Source of the DNA: Elusimicrobiota bacterium
Lineage (GTDB): Bacteria; Elusimicrobiota; Endomicrobiia; CG1-02-37-114; JAHJSO01
DNA length: 5,918 nucleotides
Assembly (NCBI GenBank): GCA_018830385.1
Contig: JAHJSO010000215.1
Location: 1-5,918 of the forward strand
Direction of reading: 5' to 3'
Part shown: positions 5,803 through 5,918 of the stretch, one piece after another
Layout of the letters: each line of letters starts with the position of its first letter
Numbering within the stretch: position 1 is the stretch's first letter
Made by a program: the position numbers and the translations under genes
Notes under the pieces: generated by a model
Databases searched by the model: none
Told to the model about the DNA's origin: nothing
The model's input: only the letters and a program-made list of their open reading frames with translations

Positions 5803-5918
5803 CCGCAAAAAATTTGAGAAATTGGTCGTGGATTTATCGTAAAAAAAGACAAAAAAGGAAACATTCTTGGATTCGAAAAACTGAATTATATCAAAACGAA
5901 AAAACCGATTAAGAATTT
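5803..5918. other. A-rich tail without a convincing gene
   Basis: After the hairpin the sequence is A-rich on the plus strand, with several A6-A7 runs. A plus-strand frame is open from 5818 to the right edge (34 codons, rich in Lys), but it has no usual start codon or ribosome-binding site. A second plus frame could run from a TTG at 5814 to a stop at 5910-5912 (32 codons, very basic); it lacks a ribosome-binding site and resembles nothing I know. A minus-strand frame also stays open from the right edge until about 5786. None is called as a gene. No template repeat, accessory-protein start or reverse-transcriptase motif is visible here. Confidence 0.5.

Noticed and set aside
5786..5806. Intrinsic transcription terminator
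   Set aside because: The hairpin is followed by CCGCAAAAAA rather than a U-run on the plus strand, and no U-run follows it on the minus strand.
5803..5918. Template repeat of a DGR
   Set aside because: The A-rich tail shows no alignment with 5630-5760: no matching W-N, CRS or GFR codon blocks.

Overview
The window looks like chromosome of a diderm (outer-membrane) bacterium, probably from an uncultivated lineage. It carries a polysaccharide polymerase/ligase of the Wzy/WaaL class, an uncharacterised two-gene pair (TIGR03546/TIGR03545) known only from outer-membrane bacteria, and a secreted CsgG-like/PEGA protein. The phylum cannot be fixed from this sequence. Omnitrophota, Elusimicrobiota, Nitrospirota or a deltaproteobacterial group would all fit, and this is a weak inference.

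Layout. Positions 1-1325 hold a minus-strand, multi-spanning O-antigen ligase/polymerase-family gene whose 3' end runs off the left edge. A 68-base intergenic gap (1326-1393) holds two back-to-back sigma70-like promoters whose -35 boxes form a perfect inverted repeat. Both promoters place the predicted transcription start almost on the start codon, so both mRNAs may be leaderless. To the right is a tight plus-strand operon: a small membrane protein (TIGR03546, 1394-1909), an AsmA-like membrane-anchored protein rich in coiled coil (TIGR03545, 1918-3885), and, overlapping it by 23 bases, a 634-residue exported protein (3863-5767). That protein has the order signal peptide, CsgG-like domain, three PEGA repeats, C-terminal formylglycine-generating-enzyme (FGE)-like/C-type-lectin fold domain. 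The last 151 bases hold a GC-rich hairpin and A-rich sequence without a convincing gene.

The most interesting signal is the 3' end of the third gene. Its last ~40 codons have the look of the variable region of a diversity-generating retroelement (DGR). They form an FGE/C-lectin-fold C-terminus with an invariant frame (RGG.W....C.S..R....P......GFR) in which the intervening codons look like adenine-substituted AAY codons. The segment is locally depleted of A and very GC-rich, is followed within the gene by a conserved-looking GC/GT-rich tail, and then by a perfect 7-bp hairpin that does not look like a terminator. No reverse transcriptase, accessory protein or template repeat lies inside the window, so the retroelement core, if present, must lie beyond the right edge or elsewhere in the genome. 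If this is right, the protein is a periplasmic or cell-surface display scaffold whose ligand-binding tip is hypermutated, encoded directly behind a conserved envelope gene pair.
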